A stretch of DNA of 64,000 nucleotides from Metabacillus flavus (lineage in GTDB: Bacteria; Bacillota; Bacilli; Bacillales; Bacillaceae): assembly GCF_018283675.1 (NCBI RefSeq), contig NZ_JAGVRK010000001.1, forward strand, positions 1,178,001-1,242,000, written 5' to 3'. The notes below the pieces were generated by a model, which saw only the letters and a program-made list of their open reading frames with translations, did no database searches and was not told where the DNA came from. Of the stretch, positions 29,734 through 38,629 are shown piece after piece; position 1 is the first letter of the stretch; every line of letters starts with the position of its first letter. A program made the translations under genes and the position numbers.

Positions 29734-29980
29734 TACATCGGACATTGTGGATGGGATATCGCACACTCAGTCCGAGATATCGGCCACTCGCAGGTATATC
29801 GGACACCTACCCCGTATATCGGACTTCTAACTGGCGGTCCCGTATCCCGCCAAAGTTGGCCCGCAAAACCTCGAACTTGGCCCGTATCCCGCCAAAGTTG
29901 ACCCGCAAAACCTCGGACTTGGCCCGTATCCCGCCAAAGTTGGCCCGCAAAACCTCGGACTTGGCCCGTATCCACTTTAA
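29734..29980. repeat. Two-part degenerate array: about 20-bp units, then 42-bp (2 x 21) repeats
   Basis: Five copies of a TATATCGGAC-like core start near 29734, 29755, 29776, 29795 and 29815 (steps 21, 21, 19, 20), with unrelated second halves. Then an almost exact 42-bp repeat starts at 29839, 29881, 29923 and 29965 (last copy partial). Each 42-mer is two related 21-mers that open with CCCG and close with TTGG. TCGGACTT is shared by both parts, so they look like one lineage. It fills the space between the yitW terminator and the argC promoter region. No gene is supported here. Confidence 0.92.
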
Positions 29981-30162
29981 GTAAGCCTGGATTTTTCCAG
30001 AACTAGCCCCCTCAAAAAAATTCTCCTCGCATGTCAAACAAAAATGCGATCCGTTCTCCTAAAATCATTCCCGCAAAAAATTCTCCGTCCCATACACCAA
30101 CGCTGTAAAGGAGTTTAGGAGCTTATCTGCCAGAGTTCGTCAATAAAATTATAAATATACAG

Positions 30163-30191
30163 TTGATTTTATTTATATGCGTATTTATAAT
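30163..30191 (+). promoter_or_regulatory. Promoter of the arginine operon with overlapping ARG-box-like sequence
   Basis: TTGATT (30163-30168), 17 bases, TATAAT (30186-30191). AT-rich inverted segments around it (ATTATAAATATACA at 30149-30162 and the TATTTATA...TATTTATAATG stretch) resemble the ArgR/AhrC operator. The promoter excludes the longer reading frame that begins inside it. Confidence 0.7.
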
Positions 30192-30228
30192 GGTAACTAA
30201 TTCAAAGAAGGATACGGCGGGTGATGGT

Positions 30229-31257
30229 TTGAATATAGGAATTGTGGGGTCTACTGGTTATGGAGGTATTGAGCTTTATAGATTGCTAGTGAATCATCCT
30301 TATACAGATAAATGTATATTATATACATCCTCTCATGGCGGCAATCTCTATTCAGATGTTTATCCTCATTTGAACAGCATAGAGGATGAACCCTTGCGAA
30401 ATGTGGACGAAGCGGAAGGAATCGATGTCATGTTTATTGCAGCTCCTCCAGGTGTATCGGTTGAATTGACGCCTAAGCTGTTGAATAAAGGGTTTAAAGT
30501 GATCGATTTATCCGGAGATCTCAGGCTGAAAAACAGCAGTGATTATAAGAAGTGGTATAAACGGCCTCCTGCGCCGGAAGAAATCCTTAAACATGCCGTA
30601 TATGGATTGTCTGAATTGAACCGGGTGAATATCACTGATACAAGGATCCTTTCAAATCCCGGCTGCTATCCGACAGCCTCATTGCTTGGGCTTGCCCCGC
30701 TTGTTCACCAGCATGCAATCGATCCAGCATCGATTATCATAGATGCGAAGTCGGGTATTTCCGGGGCAGGAAGAAAGGCCGGTCTTGGGACACATTACTC
30801 CGAACTTAATGAGAATTTCAAAGTTTACAAGATTGGAGAGCACCAGCACATTCCTGAGATTGAGCAGCAGCTTGGGCAGTGGATGGGAGAGCCTGTCACA
30901 ATCAGCTTTACCCCTCATCTCGTCCCGATGACAAGAGGGATTATGGCGACGATGTATGTGACGCTTACTGAAAAAATCAGTACAGAATTGCTGATCGAGA
31001 GTTATCAGTCTTTTTATGAGCAGTCTCCATTTGTAAGAGTGCGAAAGCCCGGAAGTGAACCGCAGACGAAGGAAGTAGCGGGCTCTAATTTTTGCGATAT
31101 CGGGTTAAAAGTTGATGACCGCACAGGCAGGGTTGTGATTGCATCCGTTATTGATAACTTGATGAAGGGAGCTGCCGGGCAGGCGGTTCAAAATTACAAT
31201 TTAATGAATGGATGGGATGAACAGACAGGGCTAAGGCTCGTTCCGATGTATCCATAA
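30229..31257 (+). CDS. argC: N-acetyl-gamma-glutamyl-phosphate reductase
   Basis: 342 residues. NIGIVGSTGYGGIELYRLLVNHP is the NADP-binding start, and SNPGCYPTASLLGLAP holds the catalytic Cys. GISGAGRKAGLGTHYSE and FTPHLVPMTRGI are further family marks. It reduces N-acetylglutamyl phosphate in arginine synthesis. The TTG at 30229 is chosen because it is preceded by GGGTGATGG and gives the family's usual N-terminus; frames from 30163 start inside the promoter. First gene of argCJBD-carAB-argF. Confidence 0.95.
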   Translation: MNIGIVGSTGYGGIELYRLLVNHPYTDKCILYTSSHGGNLYSDVYPHLNSIEDEPLRNVDEAEGIDVMFIAAPPGVSVELTPKLLNKGFKVIDLSGDLRLKNSSDYKKWYKRPPAPEEILKHAVYGLSELNRVNITDTRILSNPGCYPTASLLGLAPLVHQHAIDPASIIIDAKSGISGAGRKAGLGTHYSELNENFKVYKIGEHQHIPEIEQQLGQWMGEPVTISFTPHLVPMTRGIMATMYVTLTEKISTELLIESYQSFYEQSPFVRVRKPGSEPQTKEVAGSNFCDIGLKVDDRTGRVVIASVIDNLMKGAAGQAVQNYNLMNGWDEQTGLRLVPMYP

Positions 31258-31340
31258 AGTCGTTAGAGGTGCCAAAAAATGGCTAGTTGATCTAACCGGG
31301 ATTTTCCCCATTTAAAAATAAATTTTCGGGAGTGTTGAAT

Positions 31341-32570
31341 GTGCAGGAAGTAATGGAGGCATCCATGACGATTGAAAAGCATGGGTCCGTCGTATCGCCG
31401 ATAGGATTTAGTGCAGATGGGGTCCATTGCGGCCTTCGGTACTCCAAAAAAGATTTAGGCGTGATTTTCAGTGAGGTGCCTGCAAATGCCGCTGCCGTTT
31501 ATACGCAAAGCCATTTTCAGGCCGCGCCGTTAAAAGTAACCCAGGAAAGCATTGCAGCAGGGAAAAAGATTCAGGCACTGATTGTAAACAGCGGCAACGC
31601 AAATGCGTGCACGGGAAAACAGGGGCTGGCAGACGCCTATCAAATGAGACGCGCGTGCGCTGAAAGGTTCGGCATTAATGAATACTTGATCGCCGTTGCT
31701 TCAACAGGGGTGATCGGCGAGCGAATGAATATGGAGAAAATCCTTGAGGGAATTCCGCTGCTGAACCCGGCAAGCACAGAAGAAAACGGCCATTCTTTTG
31801 AAACAGCTATTCTTACAACCGATACGGGCGTTAAGCATACGGGAGCAAAGCTTGCCATCGATGGAAAGGAAATATGGATTGGCGGGGCGGCAAAGGGTTC
31901 GGGAATGATTCATCCGAACATGGCAACCATGCTTGGCTTTATTACCACAGATGCCGCAATTGATCCTGTCCATCTTCAGCAGCTGTTAAGCGAGGCAACA
32001 GATACATCCTTTAATCAGATTACAGTGGATGGAGAAACATCCACCAATGATATGGTGCTTGTGCTGGCAAATGGAATGGCAGAAAATGATCCGCTTGCCC
32101 CGGACCATCCTCAATGGGGGGTTTTTAAAAACGGATTCCAGGAGGTTTGCAAGGACCTCGCCAAACAAATTGCTAAGGATGGAGAGGGAGCAACCAAACT
32201 GATTGAGGTTCAGGTTAACGGGGCTGCCTCCGTTCAGGAAGCAAGAGAGACCTCGAAAAAAATTGTTGGTTCCAGTCTTGTGAAAACAGCGGTTTTCGGA
32301 GAAGACGCGAATTGGGGAAGGATCCTTGGGGCCATTGGCCACAGCCGGTCATCCGTCAATCCGGATCAAACCGAAATCTGGCTGGGGGGACTCTGTCTAT
32401 TCAGCAGCGGCGAACCGCAGGACTTTAGCGAAGAACAAGCAGCGGAGTATCTAAAAAATAATACGATTATCATTCGCGTGGATTTAGCGTCCGGAGATGC
32501 GAAAGCGACCGCTTGGGGCTGCGATTTAACGTATGATTATGTAAAAATCAATGCGAGCTACAGAACGTGA
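31341..32570 (+). CDS. argJ: Bifunctional glutamate N-acetyltransferase / amino-acid N-acetyltransferase
   Basis: About 409 residues. GLRYSKKDLGVIFSEVPANAAAVYTQSHFQAAP, GNANACTGKQGL and the self-cleavage site KGSGMIHPNMATMLGF (Thr nucleophile of the beta chain) define ArgJ. It recycles the acetyl group between N-acetylornithine and glutamate. Start is uncertain: GTG at 31341 has GGGAG eight bases before it and gives the N-terminal length seen in Geobacillus ArgJ; an ATG at 31365 with GGAGG is the alternative. Confidence 0.94.
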   Translation: MQEVMEASMTIEKHGSVVSPIGFSADGVHCGLRYSKKDLGVIFSEVPANAAAVYTQSHFQAAPLKVTQESIAAGKKIQALIVNSGNANACTGKQGLADAYQMRRACAERFGINEYLIAVASTGVIGERMNMEKILEGIPLLNPASTEENGHSFETAILTTDTGVKHTGAKLAIDGKEIWIGGAAKGSGMIHPNMATMLGFITTDAAIDPVHLQQLLSEATDTSFNQITVDGETSTNDMVLVLANGMAENDPLAPDHPQWGVFKNGFQEVCKDLAKQIAKDGEGATKLIEVQVNGAASVQEARETSKKIVGSSLVKTAVFGEDANWGRILGAIGHSRSSVNPDQTEIWLGGLCLFSSGEPQDFSEEQAAEYLKNNTIIIRVDLASGDAKATAWGCDLTYDYVKINASYRT

Positions 32571-32583
32571 AGGAGGAAAAAAA

Positions 32584-33363
32584 GTGAGTCGAGTTGTGGT
32601 GATCAAATGCGGGGGAAGCATCATATCCGAGCTTTCAGAATCCTTTTTTTCCTCCATTCATTCTTTAAAGCACTCAGGATGGAACGTCGTCCTTGTTCAT
32701 GGCGGCGGTCCCGATATAACCAATACGTTAAAGTTAATGAAGATTCAGACAGAATTTAAGAACGGCCAGCGGAAAACAACAAAGGAAGTATTAAATGTCG
32801 TTCAGATGATCCTTGCGGGAAAATTGAATAAGCAGCTCGCTGGTGAGTGCCAAAGACGGGGACTTTCCGCAGTCGGATTGTCGGGTCAGGATGCCGGTCT
32901 CCTTACTGCAAGGCTGCTTAATGAAGAATTGCTTGGATTTGTAGGGGAAATTGAGAAGGTTAACACGGATGTGCTTGAACTCTTGCTGAAACAGGATTAC
33001 ATTCCTGTCATCGCTCCCATCGGTGTTACCGAAGCATTTGAAACACTGAACGTAAATGCTGATACGGCAGCAGCTGCCATTGCTCAGGCGCTAAATGCCG
33101 ATAAGCTGCTTTTTGTTACAGATGTGGATGGAATTCTAAATAACGGTGAGCTTATTTGCGAAACGGATCCGGCTGAGATCGAAGGCTGCATTAAAAGGGG
33201 CATCATCTCAGGAGGGATGATTCCAAAAACAGAAGCTGCAATAAATTCGTTATCAGGGACGCTCAAAGAAGTCATGATCGTAAACGGAAAGAAAGCTTTT
33301 CTAAAGGATAATGAATTTTTCGGCACAAAAATTTGTCCCAACAAGGAGGCGGCGGCAGGATGA
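32584..33363 (+). CDS. argB: Acetylglutamate kinase
   Basis: 259 residues. VVIKCGGSI and LVHGGGPDI form the nucleotide/acyl-phosphate site; FVTDVDGIL and GGMIPKTEAAINSL are typical of the carbamate-kinase-like fold. It phosphorylates N-acetylglutamate. GTG start with AAGGAGG seven bases upstream; the stop overlaps the argD start (ATGA). Confidence 0.96.
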   Translation: MSRVVVIKCGGSIISELSESFFSSIHSLKHSGWNVVLVHGGGPDITNTLKLMKIQTEFKNGQRKTTKEVLNVVQMILAGKLNKQLAGECQRRGLSAVGLSGQDAGLLTARLLNEELLGFVGEIEKVNTDVLELLLKQDYIPVIAPIGVTEAFETLNVNADTAAAAIAQALNADKLLFVTDVDGILNNGELICETDPAEIEGCIKRGIISGGMIPKTEAAINSLSGTLKEVMIVNGKKAFLKDNEFFGTKICPNKEAAAG

Positions 33364-34514
33364 GTTCTTTATTTCCTACATATGCGCGGTGGAATCTCAC
33401 CATTGAAGAAGCAAAAGGCGCCTGGGTTAAGGATAAGGAGGGGAATAAATACCTCGATTTTATCTCAGGGATTGCGGTGTGCAACCTCGGCCATCAGTTT
33501 GAGCCTGTTAAGCAAGCAGTGGCGGAGCAGCTGGACAAAGTATGGCATGTTTCAAACTTATTCGGGATTGATCTGCAGGAAGAAGCTGCCAGACTTTTAA
33601 CTAAGCATTCGTTTGCTGATGCGGTATTTTTTTGCAACAGCGGTGCAGAGGCGAATGAAGCAGCGATCAAGCTTGCGAGGAAACATACGGGAAAAGGAAA
33701 AATTGTCACCTTCAAGCAGTCCTTCCATGGCCGGACATTTGCCACTATGGCCGCTACTGGCCAGGAAAAAGTCAGAACAGGATATGGAGAAATGCTCCCG
33801 TCCTTTGAATATTTGTCATACAACGATACAAAAGCGCTGGATGAGCTAGATGGAGAGAACTGTGCGGCAATCATGCTTGAAATCATTCAGGGTGAGGGCG
33901 GGGTGGTACCGGGGACGGAAGTTTTTTTTCAAAAAGTTCAGGAAACTTGTCATTCATTAGGCTGCTTGCTGATTGTGGATGAAGTCCAAACAGGGATAGG
34001 CCGTACTGGTAAATTGTTTGCACATGAAGGGCTATTAACGCCTGACATCGTGACTTCAGCTAAAGGTCTAGGTAATGGATTTCCGGTTGGGGCGATGCTA
34101 GGCAAGAGTGAATGTATCCCGTCCTTTCAGCCCGGTTCGCACGGATCAACTTTTGGAGGCAATCCACTGGCAATGGCTGCGGTGAAGGCCGTTTTGGAAA
34201 CCGTTCTTGAAGATGGGTTTCTGGATGCTGTTCAGAAAAATGGAGAGAGTCTAATGGACGAACTTAAAAGCGAGCTGGAGATCCTTCCTATGGTAAAGGA
34301 GGTCAGGGGACAGGGAATGATGATTGGCATTGAATGGAATGGTCCTGTTACAGGCATCATTTCAGAGCTTAGAGAAAATGGGCTGCTCGTTCTTCCTGCA
34401 GGCGAGAACGTCATCCGGCTGCTGCCGCCTATTAATAGTACAGAGGAAGAATGCAGGATGGCTGTTACCATGCTGAAAGCGGTTCTTGGCACTCATTCCA
34501 AAGCAAGCGTCTAA
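33360..34514 (+). CDS. argD: Acetylornithine aminotransferase
   Basis: 384 residues. Class III PLP aminotransferase: FISGIAVCNLGHQ, FCNSGAEANEAAIKLARKH, FHGRTFATMAATGQEK, IVDEVQTGIGRTG, and the lysine in SAKGLGNGFPVGAMLG that holds PLP. ATG overlaps the argB stop by 4 bases; AAGGAGG lies in argB. Confidence 0.96.
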   Translation: MSSLFPTYARWNLTIEEAKGAWVKDKEGNKYLDFISGIAVCNLGHQFEPVKQAVAEQLDKVWHVSNLFGIDLQEEAARLLTKHSFADAVFFCNSGAEANEAAIKLARKHTGKGKIVTFKQSFHGRTFATMAATGQEKVRTGYGEMLPSFEYLSYNDTKALDELDGENCAAIMLEIIQGEGGVVPGTEVFFQKVQETCHSLGCLLIVDEVQTGIGRTGKLFAHEGLLTPDIVTSAKGLGNGFPVGAMLGKSECIPSFQPGSHGSTFGGNPLAMAAVKAVLETVLEDGFLDAVQKNGESLMDELKSELEILPMVKEVRGQGMMIGIEWNGPVTGIISELRENGLLVLPAGENVIRLLPPINSTEEECRMAVTMLKAVLGTHSKASV

Positions 34515-34530
34515 ATTTTTTTAACAACAA

Positions 34531-34547
34531 ATGAATAAAAATACAAT
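34531..34547. promoter_or_regulatory. ARG box upstream of carA
   Basis: ATGAATAAAAATACAAT is one substitution away from my recollection of the Bacillus ArgR/AhrC consensus. A weaker partner follows at about 34550-34572. It lies in the only real gap of the arginine cluster, so carA-carB-argF probably has a second control point. Confidence 0.75.
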
Positions 34548-34582
34548 AATTCTTATTAATATACAAATATGAGGTGAGCGGA

Positions 34583-35635
34583 ATGAAAGGATATATCAAG
34601 CTAGAAAACGGATTGGAATTAGCAGGGGAGCTTGGAGATGAAGCTCAGCCGGAAGCGGAAGGCGAAGCCGTATTTTTTACAGGTATGACGGGTTATCAGG
34701 AGGTTTTAAGTGATCCATCCTATCAAAACCAAATCCTAGTCTTTACGTATCCGCTTATCGGAAATTACGGCATCAATTTAGAGGATTTCGAAAGCAAACG
34801 ACCTCAAATTAAAGGGGCCGTATTTTATGAATGCTGCGAAGCTTTCTCTCATTATGAAGCTGTATACAGCCTGCAAGCATACTTGAAAAAGTGGAAGATT
34901 CCGTTCCTGCAACATGTTGACACGAGATTTTTAGTGAAAAACATCCGGTCTTCCGGAACGATGAACGCTAAAATCACGTCAGTTCCCGAAACCAATGTCC
35001 CTCCAATCAAACTTCCGGAGCATTGCAGTGGAGATACATCTACACATGGTGAAGGTGCACAGCATACCGTTCTCATTGATTTTGGATTTAAAAAATCCAT
35101 CCTGACTGCTTTGGTTGAACGCGGTCAGAAGGTTACCGTTCTCCCTTATGAAAAAATGGAGGCGGTGTTTGACCTTCATCCGGATGGCGTTGTTTTATCC
35201 AATGGTCCCGGAGATCCGAAACAGCTTGCAGGGTATTTACCGGCCGTTAAAAAAATCGCACGTGCCTTCCCGGTACTCGGCATCTGTTTAGGGCACCAGC
35301 TCCTTGCACTTGCCCATGGGCAGGATACTGAAAAGCTGCCATTCGGCCACCGCGGCGCGAATCATCCTGTTCTGGACAGGGAAACGGGAAAGGTATTCAT
35401 GACCTCCCAAAACCACAGCTATGTCGTTAAAAGAAACCATGGCACCCAGGAGCTTAATGTTCGCTTTGAAAATGTAAATGATGGAAGTGTAGAAGGGTTA
35501 TTCCATCCGGAAAAAAGAATTCTTTCCGTTCAGTTTCACCCTGAGGCGAATCCTGGACCTCGTGAAAGCGAATGGATATTTGACGAATACACAGCGATGA
35601 TGAATCAGACAGGGAGAGTTGCTATTTATGCCTAA
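34583..35635 (+). CDS. carA: Carbamoyl-phosphate synthase small (glutaminase) subunit, arginine-specific
   Basis: 350 residues. N-terminal CarA domain (FFTGMTGYQEVLSDPSYQNQ) and class I glutamine amidotransferase domain with SNGPGDP, the nucleophile Cys in LGICLGHQLLALA, and the His/Glu in SVQFHPEANPGP. It supplies ammonia to CarB. ATG at 34583 after GAGGTGA; its end overlaps carB by 8 bases. The position in the arginine operon marks it as the arginine-repressed paralogue. Confidence 0.95.
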   Translation: MKGYIKLENGLELAGELGDEAQPEAEGEAVFFTGMTGYQEVLSDPSYQNQILVFTYPLIGNYGINLEDFESKRPQIKGAVFYECCEAFSHYEAVYSLQAYLKKWKIPFLQHVDTRFLVKNIRSSGTMNAKITSVPETNVPPIKLPEHCSGDTSTHGEGAQHTVLIDFGFKKSILTALVERGQKVTVLPYEKMEAVFDLHPDGVVLSNGPGDPKQLAGYLPAVKKIARAFPVLGICLGHQLLALAHGQDTEKLPFGHRGANHPVLDRETGKVFMTSQNHSYVVKRNHGTQELNVRFENVNDGSVEGLFHPEKRILSVQFHPEANPGPRESEWIFDEYTAMMNQTGRVAIYA

Positions 35636-38225
35636 GGATCAAGCCATTAAGCGGGTTCTTGTTATCGGGTCCGGCCCAATTGTGATCGGCCAGGCTGCAG
35701 AATTTGATTATTCCGGGACGCAGGCCTGTCTCGCTTTGAAGGAAGAAGGCTGCGAGGTCATTCTGATCAATAATAACCCCGCGACTATTATGACGGACCC
35801 GGATATTGCCGATACGGTCTACTTTGAACCGATGACTGCATCATCCGTCGAGAAGATTTTTGAAAAAGAAAAACCGGATGGTCTGCTCCCGACAGTAGGA
35901 GGGCAAACCGGATTGAATCTGGCACTTGAACTGGACGAAAAGGGCGTGCTTGACCGTTACGGAGTCAAGCTGCTTGGAACCTCGGCAGCCTCGATTAAAA
36001 AAGGGGAAGACCGGGAGCAATTCCGAAAACTCATGCATGACATGAAAGAGCCGGTTCCTGAAAGCATGATTGTAAATGATGTGGCGAAGGGTGCTGATTT
36101 TGCCAAAGAAATCGGATATCCCATCATTATCCGTCCCGCCTATACTCTTGGCGGCAAAGGCGGCGGTATTGCCGGAACGGAGAAAGAGCTTGAACAAATG
36201 CTGCTTCATGGATTAGAAGCAAGTCCGATTCATCAATGCCTGGTGGAAAAAAGCATTGCCGGTTTTAAGGAGGTGGAGTACGAGGTCATGCGGGATGCGG
36301 CGGGTACATCGGTCACCATCTGCAATATGGAAAATTTCGATCCTGTCGGAATTCACACGGGAGACTCCATCGTTGTTGCGCCATCCCAGACACTAACGGA
36401 CAAAGAATACCACATGCTTAGACAGTCGGCTTTAAGAATTATTGGAGAGCTTGGCATCATTGGGGGCTGCAACATTCAATTTGCCCTCGATCCGGAAAGT
36501 AAGCAGTATTTTGTCATTGAAGTGAATCCAAGGGTGAGCCGTTCATCGGCCCTTGCCTCGAAGGCAACCGGTTATCCAATTGCCCGGATTGCTGCAAAGC
36601 TTGCACTCGGTTTTACCCTAAATGAATTAAAAAATCCGTTAACCGAGACAACATACGCAAGCTTTGAACCGGCACTTGATTATGTGGCAGTCAAATTTCC
36701 GAGATGGCCCTTTGATAAATTCAAAGACCTGGACCGTCTGCTCGGAACAAAAATGAAAGCAACCGGAGAAGTCATGTCGCTTGCTAGAAACATGGAAGCA
36801 GGTTTTTTAAAAGCCCTTGATTCTCTTGAGCTTGATACGATGGGTGCCTATTCCCCTGAAATGGCAGGGAAAACGGATGAAGAGCTTGTAAATCTCATCA
36901 ATCATCCGGATGACCGCCGATTTTTCGCCATTGCTGAGAGCATGAGAAGAGGGACTTCCCTGGAAGACATTCATAGTATGACGCAAATTGACCGCTATTT
37001 CTTGGCTGTTGTCCAACTCATTATAAAAATGGAAAAGGAAATGAAAACTGCAGCCGTTTTTGAAAAGGAACAGCTTGCACGCTGGAAGGAAAAGGGCTTT
37101 TCAGATCAGTCAATTGCGCTATGGGCTGGCTGTCAGGAGAGTGAAGTCAGAGAGCTTCGCAGAAAATGGGGTATTAAAGCGGTCTATAAAATTGTCGACA
37201 CGTGTGCGGCAGAATTCGAAGCAAGGACCAATTATTTTTATTCGGCGTATTTCGGCGAACAGGAGCTGATTCCGGAAAAGAGCGGGGCGAAACGTGTCCT
37301 GATCATTGGTTCCGGACCAAATCGGATCGGGCAGGGAATTGAGTTTGACTATAGCGCCGTTCATGGAATAAAAGCATTAAAGAAAATGGGCTGTGAAGCC
37401 ATAATGATCAACAGCAATCCAGAGACAGTGAGTACAGATTATGAATTGGCAGACCGGCTCTATTTTGAACCGCTCACCTTTGAATATGTCATGAATGTAA
37501 TAGAACATGAACAAGCAGATGCTGTAATCGTGCAATATGGAGGACAGACGGCGATAAATCTTGCCGAAAAGCTTGAAGAGGCAGGGGTCACACTGCTTGG
37601 AACCGATCATCAGACGCTTTTTAAATTGGAAGACCGAGACGCTTTTTATCAGCTTCTTGATGAATGCGGCATCGCCCGCGTGAAAGGGTCAACTGCCCAT
37701 ACAGCATCGGAAGCGGAGGCCGCAGCAAAAGAGATTGGATTTCCGATTCTTCTACGTCCTTCCTATGTAATTGGAGGTAAGGGAATGGCTGCGGCTGAAA
37801 ATGAAGAACAGCTAAAAGCTCTCCTTCAAAAAGCAGGGCCGGATGCATTCCCGGTTCTTGTGGACCGATTTGCTGTAGGAAAGGAAGCGGAGCTTGATCT
37901 TGTTTCAGACGGAAAAAATGTATGGATTCCTGTTGTCATCGAGCATGTGGAGCGCGCAGGGGTGCACTCTGGAGACAGTATGGCGATTCTTCCCGCTCAA
38001 TCCTATTCCGAAAAACAAATCCATGCTTTAAAGGACTATGCTTCAACAATCGCCCGCTCTATAGACTTTAAAGGAATTATGAATATTCAGTTCATCATAC
38101 AAGGAGAGCAGATTTATGTGCTGGAAGTGAATCCCCGGGCAAGCAGGACTGCACCAGTTGTCAGCAAGGTGATGCAGCGCTCCTTGATTGAAGCTGCTAC
38201 GAAGGCGCTGCTCGGGGGGAATTGA
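35628..38225 (+). CDS. carB: Carbamoyl-phosphate synthase large subunit, main part (possible frameshift at its 3' end)
   Basis: 865 residues. Two homologous ATP-grasp halves are present: VLVIGSGPIVIGQAAEFDYSG and, from about residue 545, VLIIGSGPNRIGQGIEFDYS; IEVNPRVSRSSALASKATGYP and LEVNPRASRTAPVVSKVM. The frame stops just after ATKALLGG, about 135 residues short of the arginine-type CarB, and the missing C-terminus follows at once in another frame. The break is at a run of six G (38214-38219). It makes carbamoyl phosphate from bicarbonate, two ATP and ammonia from CarA. Confidence 0.93.
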   Translation: MPKDQAIKRVLVIGSGPIVIGQAAEFDYSGTQACLALKEEGCEVILINNNPATIMTDPDIADTVYFEPMTASSVEKIFEKEKPDGLLPTVGGQTGLNLALELDEKGVLDRYGVKLLGTSAASIKKGEDREQFRKLMHDMKEPVPESMIVNDVAKGADFAKEIGYPIIIRPAYTLGGKGGGIAGTEKELEQMLLHGLEASPIHQCLVEKSIAGFKEVEYEVMRDAAGTSVTICNMENFDPVGIHTGDSIVVAPSQTLTDKEYHMLRQSALRIIGELGIIGGCNIQFALDPESKQYFVIEVNPRVSRSSALASKATGYPIARIAAKLALGFTLNELKNPLTETTYASFEPALDYVAVKFPRWPFDKFKDLDRLLGTKMKATGEVMSLARNMEAGFLKALDSLELDTMGAYSPEMAGKTDEELVNLINHPDDRRFFAIAESMRRGTSLEDIHSMTQIDRYFLAVVQLIIKMEKEMKTAAVFEKEQLARWKEKGFSDQSIALWAGCQESEVRELRRKWGIKAVYKIVDTCAAEFEARTNYFYSAYFGEQELIPEKSGAKRVLIIGSGPNRIGQGIEFDYSAVHGIKALKKMGCEAIMINSNPETVSTDYELADRLYFEPLTFEYVMNVIEHEQADAVIVQYGGQTAINLAEKLEEAGVTLLGTDHQTLFKLEDRDAFYQLLDECGIARVKGSTAHTASEAEAAAKEIGFPILLRPSYVIGGKGMAAAENEEQLKALLQKAGPDAFPVLVDRFAVGKEAELDLVSDGKNVWIPVVIEHVERAGVHSGDSMAILPAQSYSEKQIHALKDYASTIARSIDFKGIMNIQFIIQGEQIYVLEVNPRASRTAPVVSKVMQRSLIEAATKALLGGN

Positions 38226-38629
38226 TGGAGCAGAGCAATGATCCTGCATTTACAGCTGTAAAATTCCCTGTATTCTCTACACATGCTCTTCACGATCAAA
38301 AACTGGACCTGGGACCGGAGATGAAATCTACAGGAGAAGGAATGTGCATCGGAAAAACCCTTGAAGAGGCCTTCAGCAAGGTATTTGATGACGGCAAGGA
38401 AAAGCAGCTGCTGACGGACGCGCAAACCTTGAGCTATGAGCAGCTGAAATCCTGTGTGTTATACAGTCCAATCGGGAACGAGGAAGCAAGAACCACTGCA
38501 CTTGCATACGGACAGCGGGTTATGACAGAGGAAGAGACGTATTTGGCATATGTAAAAGGGAAGGCGGCGGTATCAGCCGGGCCGATTCCCATCCAAAGCA
38601 GAAAGGGAGTGGGCGCATGCACGCCTTAA
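38225..38629 (+). CDS. carB: C-terminal piece of CarB in a shifted frame
   Basis: 134 residues from an ATG that overlaps the stop of the main carB frame (TGATG). TAVKFPVFST followed by LGPEMKSTGEGMCIGKTLEEAFSKVF is the CarB segment that normally joins the second ATP-grasp domain to the C-terminal allosteric domain; the remainder is a short, poorly conserved allosteric region, as in arginine-specific CarB. One extra G in the six-G run would fuse the two frames as ...LGGELMEQ. Whether it is a sequencing error, a mutation, ribosomal slippage or a two-chain enzyme cannot be told here. It overlaps argF by 13 bases. Confidence 0.8.
   Translation: MEQSNDPAFTAVKFPVFSTHALHDQKLDLGPEMKSTGEGMCIGKTLEEAFSKVFDDGKEKQLLTDAQTLSYEQLKSCVLYSPIGNEEARTTALAYGQRVMTEEETYLAYVKGKAAVSAGPIPIQSRKGVGACTP

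Noticed and set aside
29616-29975. Leftward 119-codon frame with a repeated DTGQVRGFAGQLWR pattern
   Set aside because: It only reads the 42-bp DNA repeat (a multiple of three), overlaps the end and terminator of yitW, and has no ribosome site.
29745-29984. Rightward 79-codon frame with IPPKLARKTSDLAR repeats
   Set aside because: Same cause: translation of the DNA repeat; no start signal.
30163-30228. argC start at 30163
   Set aside because: That start codon lies in the -35 box of a good promoter, and the extra residues are not found in ArgC proteins.
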